The position numbers were made by a program, and so were the translations under genes. Under the pieces are notes generated by a model. It worked only from the letters and a program-made list of their open reading frames with translations, had not been told where the DNA came from and did not search any database. From Cupriavidus metallidurans CH34 (GTDB lineage: Bacteria > Pseudomonadota > Gammaproteobacteria > Burkholderiales > Burkholderiaceae): a DNA stretch of 64,000 nucleotides. Shown here piece after piece: positions 18,708-27,732 of the stretch. The number at the start of each line of letters is the position of its first letter. The stretch's first letter is position 1. The stretch lies in the NCBI RefSeq assembly GCF_000196015.1, contig NC_007971.2, forward strand, positions 124,001 to 188,000, in the 5' to 3' direction.

Positions 18708-19019
18708 TCATCCACGCAAGGACCGAGCTATCGTATTGAGCCAATCTGGATAAGCGTCATTTTCAGCGTAGTAGACAATCGCTGCGACCCGTTGAGCCGG
18801 TGAGAGTTGGCTCGCGAGTTCGCCTAGTACTTCATCGAGAGCTATTGACACCTCAAGAAAATACTCAAAGCCCTCTTGCAGTACGTTGCTAGGAATGCGG
18901 TACTCGTCGGTCAATGAAACCAACCGTGCGTCCGAGTTTGCGGTCCATGGTCGTTTTGCGACGATGGTGAGTGTGTTATCGACCGACTCCAGGTCCGCGA
19001 TGAGGGAAGCGAGGTTCAT
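18708..19019 (-). CDS. Unknown acidic protein, 103 residues
   Basis: The start at 19019 (MNLASLIADLESVDNTLTIV) is preferred to the longer frame, whose extra N-terminus has unusual composition. The protein is acidic and soluble, with VLQEGFEYFLEVSIALDEVL and a C-terminus ending YPDWLNTIARSLRG. It is 120 bases downstream of the next gene on the same strand and probably co-transcribed. Such acidic small partners often act as immunity proteins, but I have no family match. Confidence 0.55.
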   Translation of the reverse strand: MNLASLIADLESVDNTLTIVAKRPWTANSDARLVSLTDEYRIPSNVLQEGFEYFLEVSIALDEVLGELASQLSPAQRVAAIVYYAENDAYPDWLNTIARSLRG

Positions 19020-19139
19020 GTAAATCCGATTCTCTGTCGTCGTACGTGTGCAACGCGAAGCAGCCTCTAGTGAGCGACCGGTGCTGGCCGATAGGCGGTA
19101 GCCGCAGCAAAACACTTCTCCATCACGACGTTGGACAGC

Positions 19140-19544
19140 CTAAGCCCCGATGAGCATACGCAGCTTACCTAAGTCTGTGGTCTCTGATTCGATGTGAAAA
19201 AGGTCGTCGGCCACGCCGCTTGCGTTATCCGCAATGCCAATGACGAAATCGCGCCCGAATTTCGAATGCAGTTGGGCCAAGCGCGCCACAACTCGTTCGA
19301 TGTCAGCAAACCAATCAGTTGGCTCGAATTCAGGCTCGGGCAGGGTCAAGTTGACTCCTAGGTCCCAGTCCGGCAAGTCATCTGGTCGGCTACCAGCGTG
19401 CATGCTCTTCTGGTTCACCACAATTGGGCGCGAAGCGACCCAGCCTGACGAGTCTGCAAGTGCGACGAGCTCCCGCTCGATAGCCACTGCAACGTCGTCG
19501 AGGTCAGTCCCATCTACATACGCATACAGGGTGTGTCGTTGCAT
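19140..19544 (-). CDS. Unknown acidic protein, 134 residues
   Basis: Starts at ATG 19544 (MQRHTLYAYVDGTDLDDVAV). It is strongly acidic and soluble: PDWDLGVNLTLPEPEFEPTD and FADIERVVARLAQLHSKFGR. It is the first gene of a pair with 18708-19019. No family is recognised; an immunity-like or regulatory role is only a guess from acidity and size. Confidence 0.55.
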   Translation of the reverse strand: MQRHTLYAYVDGTDLDDVAVAIERELVALADSSGWVASRPIVVNQKSMHAGSRPDDLPDWDLGVNLTLPEPEFEPTDWFADIERVVARLAQLHSKFGRDFVIGIADNASGVADDLFHIESETTDLGKLRMLIGA

Positions 19545-19739
19545 GGTGCGGTGGATGCCTTTGAGGACCAGACTACGTATTGTGTGCAATGTGGTGGTGG
19601 TTGTCGACTGGCCGCTTCTGGCCGGTCCCCGTCGTCCGCCCCAGTCACAGGCCAGGCCCGGCTCCATCGGCGGCTCGCGACGCTGAGCGGTCATTGGGAT
19701 GGGCCAGAGAGTGATATCCATTAGACCGGGAGAATGCCC

Positions 19740-19800
19740 TCAGCGCTTTGTTTTCAGCGCCTCTTGTATTTGCTGGATAACGAGGGCTTCGATATCCCCC
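19740..19800 (-). pseudogene. C-terminal gene fragment next to the IS3 element
   Basis: Directly against the left IS end, the minus strand reads GDIEALVIQQIQEALKTKR and a stop (19740-19742). This is a natural-looking helical C-terminus with no start. The ATPase gene on the other side of the IS is on the same strand and lacks its own 3' end, so this may be its severed tail. No target duplication is visible, so some host sequence could be lost. Confidence 0.4.
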
Positions 19801-20643
19801 TGAACCGCCCCGGGATTTGGCTTGAGGAGGCTCCAACTCTTGAGAGAATGGAGCCATGAACAAGACGAACAAGTTCTCACCCGAGGTGCGCGAGCGTGCC
19901 GTGCGCATGGTGCAGGAGCATCGAGGCGAATACCCCTCGCTATGGGCAGCCGTTGAATCCATCGCGCCCAAGATTGGCTGCGTATCGCAGACGCTGCTGG
20001 ACTGGGTCAAGCGTGAGGAGGTCGACAGCGGGCAACGCGAGGGCCTGACCAGCAGCAAGCGCGAACGCCTCAAGCCGAGCGGCCCAATCAACTATGGGTG
20101 TCGGACTTCACCTATGTCTCGACCTGGCAGGGTTGGCTGTATGTGGCGTTCGTCATCGACGTATTTGCGCGGCGAATCGTAGGCTGGCGCGTGAACAGCA
20201 CCATGCGTACGGACTTCGTGCTGGATGCCCTGGAACAGGCTCTGTATGACCGCCAACCGGCCAGCTCCGATGCCTTGGTTCATCATTCCGACAGAGGCTC
20301 CCAATACCTGTCCATTCGCTACACCGAGCGCCTGGCCGAGGCTGGCATCGAACCCTCGGTCGGCAGTCGTGGCGACAGCTACGACAACGCGCTGGCCGAG
20401 ACCATCAATGGGCTGTACAAAGCCGAATTGATTCACCGCCGAGCGCCCTGAAAGTCCAGGGAATCCGTGGAACTGGCCACCCTGCAATGGGTGCGCTGGC
20501 TCAACCACATCCGACTGCTTGAGCCCATCGGGTACATCCCTCCGGCTGAAGCTGAGGCAAACTACTGGCGGCAACTCGCCAGCGAGGCGCTGTGGCGGCC
20601 TCAACTTAAACCAATCGGCCTCCTCGAAAACCGGGGCGGTTCA
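19801..20643 (+). mobile_element. IS3-family element, internally deleted
   Basis: The left end tgaaccgccccggg (19801) matches the reverse complement of the right end ccggggcggttca (ending 20643), giving terminal inverted repeats. The element is 843 bases, against about 1.2 kb for a complete relative. The middle, from late orfA to early orfB, is deleted. It cannot transpose on its own. No flanking direct repeat of 3-4 bases is visible. Confidence 0.85.
19856..20082 (+). pseudogene. IS3 orfA fragment
   Basis: Starts at ATG 19856 with the IS3 OrfA helix-turn-helix ([20 protein letters not shown], then [13 protein letters not shown]). The protein breaks off after about 72 residues (SSKRERLK), where the internal deletion joins orfB in another frame. 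The leucine-zipper half and the frameshift site are missing. Confidence 0.85.
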
Positions 20644-20679
20644 CGGATGAGTTCAGCGCATGCGTTGAGCGAAGAATAG
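20083..20679 (+). pseudogene. IS3 orfB fragment with nonsense mutation
   Basis: The frame begins inside the rve integrase core ([20 protein letters not shown]). The DDE residues are visible in VSDFTYV, HHSDRGSQY and DNALAETINGLYKAE. A TGA at 20449-20451 replaces the tryptophan codon expected after HRRAP, and the frame then continues as KSRESVELATLQWVRWLNH to the IS end. The N-terminal half is deleted. The product is inactive. Confidence 0.85.
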
Positions 20680-21917
20680 TGGCCACTCCACTCGTCACGG
20701 AGAGATCGCAATCGCCCCATAGAGTACTTGCGCTCTGCGTCTTGAACGACGGAAGGTGGGACCGCCTCCTTTCCCTCGCAAAGCTCAATGCAGCAGTTGA
20801 CGAACGAGATGGCGTCGCGTGGTCTGAATAAAGTTCTGCTGAGAAGGTAGTCGATGGCGGATTCGTTTCGAACTGCGCCCCGGAAAACGTCGTCGAATGT
20901 GACCTTCCTCTGCGTGAACTGTTCTCTGATGAGCTTCTCGATACGAAGGTCCAGGAGCTGCCTAAGCTGGGCTTTGCTCCACCTCAGGCGGAGGATAAGG
21001 CTTTCGAATTTTTCTTCCTGGAAGCCTGCCTCGCGAGTTGACTCGAAGACCGTCCGCAGCAGGTCTTCCCAAACCGCTATAACGACCTTGACTGACCTGA
21101 CGCGCTGGAATGCCCTGATTGTCTCAACGAGAGCTCGAATCAGCTTGTATCGGATGCGATCGTCAACCCAAGACTCGTCTAGCCTGTCGATGACGATGTA
21201 AAACCTATTTTTGGGGTCGGTGAAGATCTCATCCGCCAAGAGCGTAATGATCTCTCCAAGCTCCCGAACCTGATTCTCGTTGACGACGGACTGGGCCTTA
21301 TGGATGACTTCTGCCTTTACCTCGTCAGTAAGGTTTTTCGCCGCTGAAGCATTTAGTGAGAAGCCATGAACCTTTGCATCCAGCGTACCGGCAAGCTTGC
21401 GCTCGAGTTTGGTGGTGAACTCTTTGACGCGTGTCTCCGTGTCCTGCCAGAATTGGTCGTTCCACTGGCGGAGATACTCCACGGCGCGTTTCTTTGCCTG
21501 GTCTTTCTGGAAGAGATCCCGGAAATTATCCAAAAAGCCCCAGGGTTCATGCTCGGTAATCTTGTAACGCCGCCGAAGTAGTTCCACCACGAAAACATGC
21601 TTCCACAGTAACTGGTAGAAGAGGTCAAGCTTGACGCCGGCGGACTCGAAGAACTGGATGATGTCGGAGTTCGCCACATAGCTCAGCGATAGTGTCTCCG
21701 CGCGAAGCTCGAAGGCATTCGACTGGGTCTCCAGGAGCCGCGCAAGTAGAGCGCTTTTCCCTGCGCCAACACGGCCAACGACAATACGTTTGGGGTTGTC
21801 GGAGTCAATCAAAGACTCCAAGTCTCCCGTGTCGAGAAAGCAGTCGCGCAAGAACTGCTCGTCGGACTCGGCGTCCATGGCCCCCACTGAGCTGTTTCTG
21901 CGAAAAACATACTTCAT
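20601..21917 (-). pseudogene. P-loop ATPase (Sll1717-like), C-terminus cut by IS3
   Basis: A large soluble ATPase starting at 21917 (MKYVFRRNSSVGAMDAESDE). It has Walker A GRVGAGKSALLARLL at about residues 48-62 and Walker B FYIVIDRLDESW near residue 250, with charged helical regions between. The layout resembles the P-loop ATPase family named after Sll1717. Native sequence ends at NACAELIR; the last 13 or so codons (EPPRFSRRPIGLS) come from the IS inverted repeat. A partial protein may still be made. Proteins of this type have been linked with defence islands, but no partner gene survives here. Confidence 0.7.
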
Positions 21918-22925
21918 GTGACCCCCGTTCTATTTGTTCGATGGGATGCGTATTTTTGCCGGCAGTTATGAAGGCGAGGATGATCGTGCAATTATCCGCG
22001 ATTACTGCTTACATTGCCTTCACTGTCCGCTGCTTCCCGTCCGCCTTCGGGTTTACGTAACCAGGCGCGAGTGGGGCGCTGTCGGCGCCATACAACGCTA
22101 GCGGATCAGCAAGCCAGAGCGCGAATTGTGGACCCGTAGACTGTGGTCCGGTGAGCAGTCGACATTCTAGCGTCTTAGCATGTAGCCAGCATTTGCAGCC
22201 CGTACTTTCACCTTGCGTACCCCCTCCGGCGTGTCGTAGTCCAAGCAAGCTGCAAGACCACCGGATGCGGAACTGCCTCTGTAACGGCTTCCGGCGGGGG
22301 AACGGGAGCCCTGCAATCGGGCACGTCGATAGTACCCGAGAACTGAATGCCCGTTTTGGGGGGTACGTTCGCAGTGACCGTTCCTGGCCGAACGCGGAAG
22401 TTCGTCGGTCGCCAAGGCCCGCCGGAACCGTGGACTTCCGTTCCCGACCCATTTCGGCCACTGGGGCCTACGCATCATCAGCGGAAGCTCCCAGTTGTAG
22501 AGCAGTCGTTCGCCTTACTAAGTCGGCCAGCAGGCATATCAGCCGCGTCAAGGGATGGCGCATCTTCAGCAAGACCCGGAAGCATGTCGGTCAATGAGTG
22601 CGGTCAAGGTCGGCCCCCGAGTCGTCAGCGCTGTACCGTTGGCTGCATCGGCGCCGGCACGCAGGCGTTGCGAAACCTGTCTTGCCCGGCGTCCCGCCGG
22701 GGCCTAGCACCCCGGTCAGATCATGTCGTGGCGGGCGATCGCGAAACGCGATCACCTGGCGCAGAATGCACCTGATGGTGCTTAACGAGGAAGCGCCGTT
22801 CTCGTGTCGGTCGGACAGATAGCGGACGCACGGCGTCGCGAGTCGGTTCCCTTACCTGTCGCGCGCGCGGTCAGCGCGGTAGGCGTTCGGGCCAGTCCGA
22901 AACAGGTGCTTCAGGTGACCACCGT
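21918..22925. other. Gene-free stretch of about 1 kb
   Basis: I see no supported gene. Several overlapping frames of 60-150 codons exist on both strands, but none has a ribosome site or a recognisable motif. It separates the decayed region from the hydrolase/Bug pair. Confidence 0.5.
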
Positions 22926-23804
22926 TCAGCTTTCGGTCAAAGCCTGGTCCAACACCTTATCGAATGCCGCGGCTTCCTCGAACTGCACCCAGTGGCCCGC
23001 GTTGGGGATGATGCGCAGCCACCTGAATGCCGGTGCCTTGCTCAGCGCACCGGCGATCAGGTCCGTGCGCCCCCGATAGAGCGCATCCTGTTCGCCCCAG
23101 ATGCCGAAGAGCGGGCACCGCACGGCAGGCAGGGTACGCTGGATGACGTCCGTCTGGTGCAGACGACGCTTGGGCATGCGGTCGCGCAGCAGGTCAGCGC
23201 GGTAGAGATGGAAGGCAAGGCTGTCGTCATCTGTCGTCGCCTCGCGCGCGAGCATCAGCGCGCGCATATTGGCGTGCATGACATCGTCACGCTCGGGCCC
23301 GGGAGACAGATGCATCCACGCACGCAGGCCCAGCGGATTCGCCGGCCCGATGCCGAGCGCAGGCGCACCGACCAGCACCAGCCGTCTTACGCGATGAGGC
23401 CAACGCGCGGCGATGAAGCTGGCGACCATGGTGCCGAACGAAAAGGCGACCAGATCGTACGCGGCGCCGTCCAGCAGTTGGTCGAGTGCCCGCTCGACAG
23501 GTTCAGGCAGCGCGTCAGCATCGGTGCCCAAAGGCGGCCGCGCAGAGTCACCGAAACCGGGCAGGTCGGGCACCCAGACGCGCCGGCCGGCACTGACGAG
23601 CGCGCTGATGTTGCGCGCCCAGTGGACCCAACTACCCGAGCCGCCGTGCAGCAGTACCGTAGGCCGCCCCCCAGGCAGGCCCCAGGCACGCACAAGGATG
23701 TCACCGTCGCCGCAGGGCACCACAAAGCGACTCGACGCCGCATCGAGCGCCGCCGCATCGGCCAGGGTAACGACGGCGGTGGGAAGCGTGCAAGCTGTTG
23801 ACAT
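22926..23804 (-). CDS. Alpha/beta-hydrolase
   Basis: A 292-residue soluble hydrolase from ATG 23804 (MSTACTLPTAV). Residues typical of the fold are LLHGGSGSWVHW (oxyanion region), AFSFGTMVA (nucleophile serine elbow), GIWGEQDALY (acid) and NAGHWVQFE (catalytic histidine). The substrate cannot be read from sequence; members include C-C bond hydrolases and esterases. It is divergent from the Bug receptor gene across about 360 bases, which is common for catabolic gene/receptor pairs in Burkholderiales. A longer frame to 23978 lacks support. Confidence 0.88.
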   Translation of the reverse strand: MSTACTLPTAVVTLADAAALDAASSRFVVPCGDGDILVRAWGLPGGRPTVLLHGGSGSWVHWARNISALVSAGRRVWVPDLPGFGDSARPPLGTDADALPEPVERALDQLLDGAAYDLVAFSFGTMVASFIAARWPHRVRRLVLVGAPALGIGPANPLGLRAWMHLSPGPERDDVMHANMRALMLAREATTDDDSLAFHLYRADLLRDRMPKRRLHQTDVIQRTLPAVRCPLFGIWGEQDALYRGRTDLIAGALSKAPAFRWLRIIPNAGHWVQFEEAAAFDKVLDQALTES

Positions 23805-24166
23805 GGAGATATGGAACGCCAGGGTTCCAAAGTCAAAACACCCTACCCTACCACGGGCGACCACCACGGATTGACGACGCCCTCCACCGATAAGCTCGCT
23901 CTCGGTCAGTCCCCGCTGCCTTGATGGAGGCCGGCCCCTTGTCGGCCTCCATCTCGGGGAATGTACCGAGAGTTTCACACGTGCTGTCGGCCGCTTCGAA
24001 TTCGACTCTTAGATTCGGCAGTTCATCAGCTCTGTCGCTGCGACAAAGGTAACGGTCGGCCGCCCAAAGCCTGATACATGCACAACGATCAAGAATCGCT
24101 GAAGATTTTGCGATAGACGCCCATGCGTCGCCGAAGGACCATTGCTTGTTTTCAAAGGAGACGACG

Positions 24167-25165
24167 TTGACGCAAGTAGATAGGAGCGAGTTTTGCCTGA
24201 GCCGGCGAGCAGTTCTGCGCGGAGCTGCGGCCGCGGTTGCAGCGGCTGCCCTCCCTGCGCCTGCGCAAGGTGCTTGGCCGTCAAGGCCTGTGAGAATCGT
24301 CGTGCCGTTTGCGGCCGGAGGCGGCTCGGATGCCATCGCGCGCTTTACCGCCTCCAGGCTCAACGCCGCGTTGAAGCAGCCGTTCGTGGTCGACAACAGG
24401 CCAGGAGCAGGCGGTAACCTTGGCACGGAGCAGGGATTGCACTCAGCGCCCGATGGCTACACGCTGACCCTCATCGCTTCGAGCTACAGCGTGAACGCTG
24501 CGGTCTACAACCTTGGGTTCGATCCTGTGGCAGACATGACGCCCATCGTCCAGATCTCGAATGGCCCGCTGCTCATCGTCGCTAACCCGAAGACCAACAT
24601 CAAGACGATCGGTGACCTGATTCAGAAGGCCAAGACCAACCCGGACAAGATCAACTATGCGACCTCCGGCGCGGGCGGGGTTGCTCACGCTGCGACGGAA
24701 CTCTTCATGGATCGCGTAGGCATCAGAATGACGCACATCCCCTACAAGGGCGCCGCGCCTGCAATGTCCGACACTCTTGCAGGCACATGCGACGTCTACT
24801 TCAGCAGTGTTGCAATTGCCTTGCCGCACATTCGCGCCGGCAAGCTTGTTGCTGTAGCGGTCACAACGCCAACCCGCCTTAACGCCCTGCCGAACGTTCC
24901 GACGGTTGCCGAGTCGGGGATACCCGGTTTCGACGTACCCCACTGGCATGGTCTGATCGGACCGAAGGGCCTCTCGCAAGAGGTGGTCGCAAAGGTGAAC
25001 TCGGCCGTCAATGCCTTTCTGAAAGCGCCTGATGCCAACGAGCACCTGCAACGCGATGGTGTTTCGGCCGCTGGCGGAACACCTTCCTTGCTGCAGGAAC
25101 GGATCGCTCGCGAGGTGGCGGGATGGAAGAAGCTGGCAGCAAAAGGGCGGCTCAAGGTCGACTGA
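24167..25165 (+). CDS. Bug-family periplasmic solute receptor (TTT system)
   Basis: Periplasmic binding protein of the tripartite tricarboxylate transporter type, greatly expanded in Cupriavidus and Bordetella. It has a twin-arginine-like signal (SRRAVLRGAAAAVAAAALPA), the family start WPSRPVRIVVPFAAGGGSD, DNRPGAGGNLGTE, and HIPYKGAAPAMSD. A TTG at 24167 has AAGGAG 7 bases upstream and is the likely start; ATG 24146 lies before that ribosome site. No membrane components (TctA/TctB) are nearby, as is usual for orphan Bug genes. Confidence 0.9.
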   Translation: MTQVDRSEFCLSRRAVLRGAAAAVAAAALPAPAQGAWPSRPVRIVVPFAAGGGSDAIARFTASRLNAALKQPFVVDNRPGAGGNLGTEQGLHSAPDGYTLTLIASSYSVNAAVYNLGFDPVADMTPIVQISNGPLLIVANPKTNIKTIGDLIQKAKTNPDKINYATSGAGGVAHAATELFMDRVGIRMTHIPYKGAAPAMSDTLAGTCDVYFSSVAIALPHIRAGKLVAVAVTTPTRLNALPNVPTVAESGIPGFDVPHWHGLIGPKGLSQEVVAKVNSAVNAFLKAPDANEHLQRDGVSAAGGTPSLLQERIAREVAGWKKLAAKGRLKVD

Positions 25166-25285
25166 CGAAGAAAGGGCGCTCGCAGCGCCCCTGTCATGTG
25201 CCGACGAGCGATTTCGACGTGCCGACGACTTGTGTATCCGTTCGCGCCGCGTATTGATAGAAGTAGCAAAGCTTACGACTCTCAG

Positions 25286-26542
25286 ATGACCCAGGTAACC
25301 TTGTTCACGCCAGCCAAAGTGCACTACATCGGTGCCGTCTTATGGCTCCTGGCTTCGGTGCGAGGGGTCGCGGCGGAAGCCCCGCCCTATAGTGTCCTGT
25401 TGCAGCAATCGATGGCAAGTGCCCCGGCGATGATGGCGCAGGCCGCCACCGTCCGCGCCGCAGATGCCGATGCCAATCAAGCACGTGCCTGGCTGAATCC
25501 ACGGATCGATACGGTCCTGGAGAACCTCGGCGCACCGTCAAGCGACGGCACGAGCCAGCGCCAGAACACCTACTCGATTACCCAGCCATTTGAGGTTGGT
25601 GGCAAGCGGGGCGCACGAATCGAAGTGGGGGACCGCAACTATGCCGCAGCGCAAGCGCGTGAGCGCCTGGCACGGGTTGCTTACGCGGCAGAACTAGCGG
25701 TTGCCTATGCCGCCGCGGAGGCCATGGCCGCCCGGATGGCGCTGGCGACGGAAAACCTGGCACGTGCGAACGAGGAGTTCACTGCTGCGCGTGCGCTAGT
25801 GCAGTCCGGAAAGGAAGCAGCGCTGCGCAGCGCGCAAGCGCAGGCAAGTGTGGCGGCCGCTCAGGCTGCGCAGGCCGCCGCCGACAATGACGCCACGCAT
25901 GCACTGGCGCGGCTGTCGGCCATGACGGGAGCTGCCGAACCGTACACCGCGGTGTCCAGTTCCCTGCTAACGACACAAGGCACCGTGCCGACCGCGGCAC
26001 TCCCCGGACAGGAGGCCCCGACCGTCGCTGCGGCAGAGGCCGAGCGCAATGCGCTGGATGCACAAGTTGGCGTGGAAAGAAAGCGCTGGATTCCGGACGT
26101 GGGCGTAAGTGCCGGCGTGCGTCGATACGGATGGACGAACGCCAGCGGATATGTTGTCGGGGTGACGGCATCGATTCCCCTGTTCGATCAAAACCGCAGC
26201 GGCATCAATGCGGCCGTGGAGCGCGTCGCGGCCGCGCAGGCCAGGCTCGACAACATGCGACTGGAAGCCGTAGCGGCGCGCCGATCCGCCATCTCGCAGG
26301 TCAGCGCAACGGATCGCCAGATCACCGCGGCCGAGGAGGGTGAAAGGGCGGCGGCAGAGGCCTATCGAATGGGCCGCGTCGGTTATAACGCCGGCAAGAC
26401 GCCGCTGATGGAATTGCTTGCCGTCCGGCGTGCCTTGCTGGAGGCCAGGCAACTCACCATTGACGCGCGTCTGGCGCGCGTGCGCGCACTGGCGGTGCTT
26501 GCCCAGGCGGACGGCCACCTGGCATTCGAGGACACCAAATGA
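25286..26542 (+). CDS. CzcC-like outer-membrane efflux protein
   Basis: A 418-residue TolC-fold outer-membrane channel of a heavy-metal RND pump. It has a signal-like N-terminus (YIGAVLWLLASVRGVAAEA), then two repeats of long helices and strands (NQARAWLNPRIDTVLENLG, TYSITQPFEVGGKR, and later VVGVTASIPLFDQNRSGINA). The start at 25286 (MTQVTLF) gives a normal signal length. Its stop overlaps the next start by 4 bases (ATGA), so it heads a C-B-A operon. Confidence 0.88.
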   Translation: MTQVTLFTPAKVHYIGAVLWLLASVRGVAAEAPPYSVLLQQSMASAPAMMAQAATVRAADADANQARAWLNPRIDTVLENLGAPSSDGTSQRQNTYSITQPFEVGGKRGARIEVGDRNYAAAQARERLARVAYAAELAVAYAAAEAMAARMALATENLARANEEFTAARALVQSGKEAALRSAQAQASVAAAQAAQAAADNDATHALARLSAMTGAAEPYTAVSSSLLTTQGTVPTAALPGQEAPTVAAAEAERNALDAQVGVERKRWIPDVGVSAGVRRYGWTNASGYVVGVTASIPLFDQNRSGINAAVERVAAAQARLDNMRLEAVAARRSAISQVSATDRQITAAEEGERAAAEAYRMGRVGYNAGKTPLMELLAVRRALLEARQLTIDARLARVRALAVLAQADGHLAFEDTK

Positions 26543-27732
26543 TGAAGAACAAGCGTCAGCCTGCAAGCTGGCCGGTGGTTGCAGGCGTTGCTGCGGTAGC
26601 AGCGTTGATGGGATTCGGCGTCGCGCGCGTGCTGTTGCCGGGGAATGGGCCCGTTCCCGCGAAGGCAGCCGACGCGCAAGCCGCATCGGAAGCAGCGGCA
26701 GCCAAACCGGCAGGCCCACGAGAGGTTCGAATTCCGACCCAGTATCTGGCGGCGGCAAACATCGCCGTCGAGCCGGTCGCCAGTGTTGGGGTGGGTTCGG
26801 AGATTCTGGCGCCTGCCTGAGTCGCCGCAGTACCGGGAGGCGAGGCTGTGATTGTGTCCCGTGCGGCGGGCACGGTGCTGCGGGTTCAACGTCGCCTTGG
26901 CGAGGGTGTGCGCGCCGGTGATGTGCTGGCCACCGTCGAAAGTCCGGAGGCTGCAGCGATGGCTTCGGAACGCAGGGTAGCACAAGCCAGGGCGGATCTC
27001 TCCCGCAGGACGTATGAACGTGAAGCCAGTCTGTTTCAGCAAGGCGTGACACCGCGCCAGGAAATGGAATCAGCCAAAGCGGCACTGGAGGTCGCGCAGG
27101 CCGAGGCGCAGCGCGCCACAACGGTTGCCGAGGCTGCGCACCTGACAAGCGATGGCCGGGCGGTCGCGGTGGTCAGCCCCATCGCCGGCAAGATTACTGC
27201 CCAATCGGTGACGCTGGGCGCGTATGTCGCGCAGCAGGCCGATCTGTTCCGTGTGGCTGGCCTGGGCGCCGTGCAGGTCGAGGCCGCCGTCACTGCAGGG
27301 GATCTGGGCCGTATTTCACCGGGTGGCCAAGCCGCGATTCTGCTTTCCAACGGATCGCCGTTGCCGGCGAAGATCCAGGCTGTCACGCCAACCGTATCGG
27401 GCAGTGCACGCGCGGCCACGGTCGTCGTGAGACCGGAGCAACCTTCGGACCGCCTGGTGGTAGGCGAAGGTGTCCAGGTTCGCTTGCGCGCCAAGGCAAA
27501 CAACAATGGCGAGTTGTCGGTTCCCGAAGATGCCGTACAGAACATTGATGGCACCGATGCGTTATTCGTGCGCACGGAAAATGGATTCCGTGCGCAGCCG
27601 GTTCTGGTCGGTACGCGCAGTGGCGGCATGGCGCAGATTCTCTCCGGTGTGCGCGCCGGGGAGCAGGTGGCAACGCGTAATGCCTTTCTGGTGAAGGCCG
27701 AGATGAACAAGGCAGCTGGGGACGACGAATGA
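26539..27732 (+). pseudogene. CzcB-like membrane fusion protein interrupted by an in-frame TGA
   Basis: The frame encodes a periplasmic adaptor of about 397 residues. It has an N-terminal membrane anchor (WPVVAGVAAVAALMGFGVAR), then after codon 93 (GSEILAPA) a TGA at 26818-26820. The same frame continues without shift as VAAVPGGEAVIVSRAAGTVL and a complete lipoyl/hairpin/beta-barrel body ending MNKAAGDDE. A GTG at 26848 with GGGAGG about 7 bases upstream could restart translation, giving a 294-residue part without anchor. Either the gene is inactive, or it makes two pieces, or a base call is wrong. It overlaps both neighbours by ATGA. Confidence 0.8.

Noticed and set aside
18216..18739. Overlapping frames through the heptamer repeats
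   Set aside because: Repeats of 7 bases give open frames in every phase; the peptides are simple-sequence artefacts.
22009..22597. Overlapping frames on both strands (148-150 codons)
   Set aside because: No motif, no ribosome site, no conserved-looking segment; left as non-coding.
26818..26820. TGA as a selenocysteine codon
   Set aside because: The position is not catalytic in adaptor proteins and no SECIS-like hairpin or selenoprotein family fits.
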